A DNA stretch of 64,000 nt. Origin: Pterois miles (taxonomy: Eukaryota; Chordata; Actinopteri; Perciformes; Scorpaenidae). The notes under the pieces were generated by a model. That model ran no database searches and was not told the origin of the DNA. It saw only the letters and a program-made list of their open reading frames with translations. Location: positions 535,001-599,000 of the forward strand of contig CAMQGK010000010.1 of NCBI GenBank assembly GCA_947000775.1, in the 5' to 3' direction. The position numbers were made by a program, and so were the translations under genes. Each line of letters begins with the position of its first letter. Within the stretch, counting starts at the first letter, position 1. Below are positions 62,601 through 64,000 of this stretch, in pieces.

Positions 62601-64000
62601 AAAAAAGTCATAGTATAGTATGTCAATAAATTTTCCGTTAAAAAAAGTCATATTATAGTATGTCGATAAATTTTCAATAAAAAAAGTCATAGTATAGTAT
62701 GTCGATAAATTTTACTAAAAAAGTCATAGTATAGTATGTCGATAAATTTTCTGCAAAAAAGTAATAGTATAGTATGTCGATAAATTTCACTAAAAAAGTC
62801 ATAGTATAGTATGTCGATAAATTTTACTAAAAAAGTCATAGTATAGTATGTCGATAAATTTTACTAAAAAAGTCATAGTATAGTATGTCGATAAATTTTA
62901 CTAAAAAAAGTCATAGTATAGTATGTCGATAAATTTTACTAAAAAAAGTCATAGTATAGTATGTCGATAAATTTTCCGTTAAAAAAAAAGTCATAGTATA
63001 GTATGTCGATGAATTTTACTAAAAAAAGTCATAGTATAGTATGTCGATAAATTTTCCGTTAAAAAAAAAAGTCATAGTATAGTATGTCGATAAATTTTCC
63101 GTTAAAAAAAAAGTCATAGTATAGTATGTCGATGAATTTTACTAAAAAAAGTCATAGTATAGTATGTCGATAAATTTTCCGTTAAAAAAAAAGTCATAGT
63201 ATAGTATGTCGATAAATTTTCCGCAAAAAAGTAATAGTATAGTATGTCGATAAATTTTCCGCAAAAAAGTAATAGTATAGTATGTCGATAAATTTTACTA
63301 AAAAAAGTCATAGTATAGTATGTCGATAAATTTTACTAAAAAAAGTCATAGTATAGTATGTCGATGAATTTTACTAAAAAAAGTCATAGTATAGTATGTC
63401 GATAAATTTTCCACAAAAAAGTAATAGTATAGTATGTCGATAAATTTTACTTAAAAAAGTCATAGTATAGTATGTCGATAAATTTTCTGTTAAAAAAGTC
63501 ATAGTATAGTTTGTCGATAAATTTTCCGCAAAAAAGTAATAGTATAGTATGTCGATAAATTTTACTAAAAAAAGTTATAGTATAGTATGTCGATAAATTT
63601 TCAATAAAAAAAGTCATAGTATAGTATGTCGATAAATTTTACTAAAAAAAGTCAAAGTATAGTATGTCGATAAATTTTACTAAAAAAAGTCATAGTATAG
63701 TATGTCGATAAATTTTACTAAAAAAAGTCATAGTATAGTATGTCGATAAGTTTTACTAAAAAAAGTCATAGTATAGTATGTCGATAAATTTTACTTAAAA
63801 AAGTCATAGTATAGTATGTCGATAAATTTCACTAAAAAAGTCATAGTATAGTATGTCGATAAATTTTACTAAAAAACGTCATAGTATAGTATGTCGATAA
63901 ATTTTACTAAAAAACGTCATAGTATAGTATGTCGATAAATTTTACTAAAAAAAGTCATAGTATAGTTTGTCGATAAATTTTACTAAAAAAAGTCATAGTA
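50700..64000 (+). repeat. Approximately 8.5-kb higher-order unit, second copy running off the right edge
   Basis: The right edge matches sequence about 8,500 bp to the left. A 65-codon minus-strand frame at 63114-63311 recurs unchanged at 54613-54810 (offset 8,501), and the TTTGTCG monomer at 63965 matches 55465 (offset 8,500). The marker form with CAAACTATAG at 61494 matches 52950 (offset 8,544), and the GATCAAA form at 58874 matches 50741 (8,133). Offsets differ because whole monomers were gained or lost within copies. That is about 224 monomers per unit. Confidence 0.8.

Larger units (their letters stand above)
4958..64000 (+). repeat. About 38-bp satellite array, head-to-tail, about 1,550 monomers
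   Basis: A typical monomer is 5141-5178. It contains GTCATAGTATAGTATG (or TTTG), then TCGATAAATTTT, a variable 2-6 base segment, and A5-A9. Length ranges from 36 to 41 bp because of the A run and the variable segment. The variable segment defines subtypes: ACT (most common), CCGTT, CCGC (followed by GTAATAG), CCAT, CAAT, CTGTT, ATTT, CACT, CATTT, ACG, ACTAAC. Every monomer I followed has the same orientation. Minus-strand open frames of 60-104 codons, with peptides such as FIDILYYDFF, recur only because the repeat lacks stops in some registers; the period is not a multiple of three and there is no conserved start or stop, so they are not genes. No CENP-B box was seen. The array continues past the right edge. 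Confidence 0.98.

Noticed and set aside
8382..63311. About 30 minus-strand frames of 60-104 codons (MTFLVKFIDILYYDFF-like), possible repeat-protein family
   Set aside because: They are stretches of the 38-bp satellite whose subtype order avoids stops. The period is not a multiple of three, so the peptide cycles through all three frames. Identical copies simply mark duplicated satellite blocks.
4958..64000. CRISPR array (regular short repeats)
   Set aside because: Monomers are contiguous with no unique spacers, and the context is vertebrate with spliced exons and SINEs.

Overview
The window is vertebrate nuclear DNA, most likely from a ray-finned (teleost) fish. The evidence is spliced exons with GT-AG boundaries, two tRNA-headed SINE-like repeats of types common in fish genomes, several VNTRs, and a very large AT-rich satellite. 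There is no prokaryotic gene organisation. Apart from the four exons, every long open frame arises from a tandem repeat.

Positions 1-4546 hold the 3' half of a small gene on the + strand, broken up by repeats. In order these are: a 20/28-bp VNTR with an internal 300-bp duplication (1-594), a pyrimidine microsatellite (726-825), exon A with a GGA13 polyglycine tract (898-1042), exon B (1604-1677), exon C (1767-1878), a 46-copy 34-bp minisatellite starting at the exon C donor (1881-3443), CT-rich tracts (3565-3912 and 4241-4324) around a tRNA-derived SINE (about 3925-4240), and exon D (4330-4392). The exons join in frame and encode a continuous coiled coil. I recognise it, with moderate confidence and from memory, as the C-terminal coiled coil of ENTR1 (SDCCAG3), an endosomal trafficking adaptor. 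The last coding exons are not in the window.

From about 4548 to the right edge (about 59 kb) the sequence is one head-to-tail satellite with a monomer of about 38 bp, roughly 1,550 copies, all in one orientation. The only clear mobile insertion is a SINE-like element at 4584-4957, which split one of the first monomers and left a 12-bp target-site duplication. A 50-A tract at 27301-27350 is the only other sizeable interruption. The array has nested higher-order structure: a 76-bp dimer, tandem copies of about 995 bp, 1.22 kb, 2.06 kb and 2.33 kb, a dispersed duplication about 15.4 kb apart, and a unit of about 8.5 kb covering the right end. Because exon D is followed only by satellite, the array is either inside an intron longer than 59 kb or has truncated the gene.

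I found no operon, CRISPR array, RNA gene or new protein system. What merits follow-up is the satellite: its hierarchy, its place in a coding gene, and the RNA-processing motifs (UACUAAC and AAUAAA) it would carry in a sense transcript.
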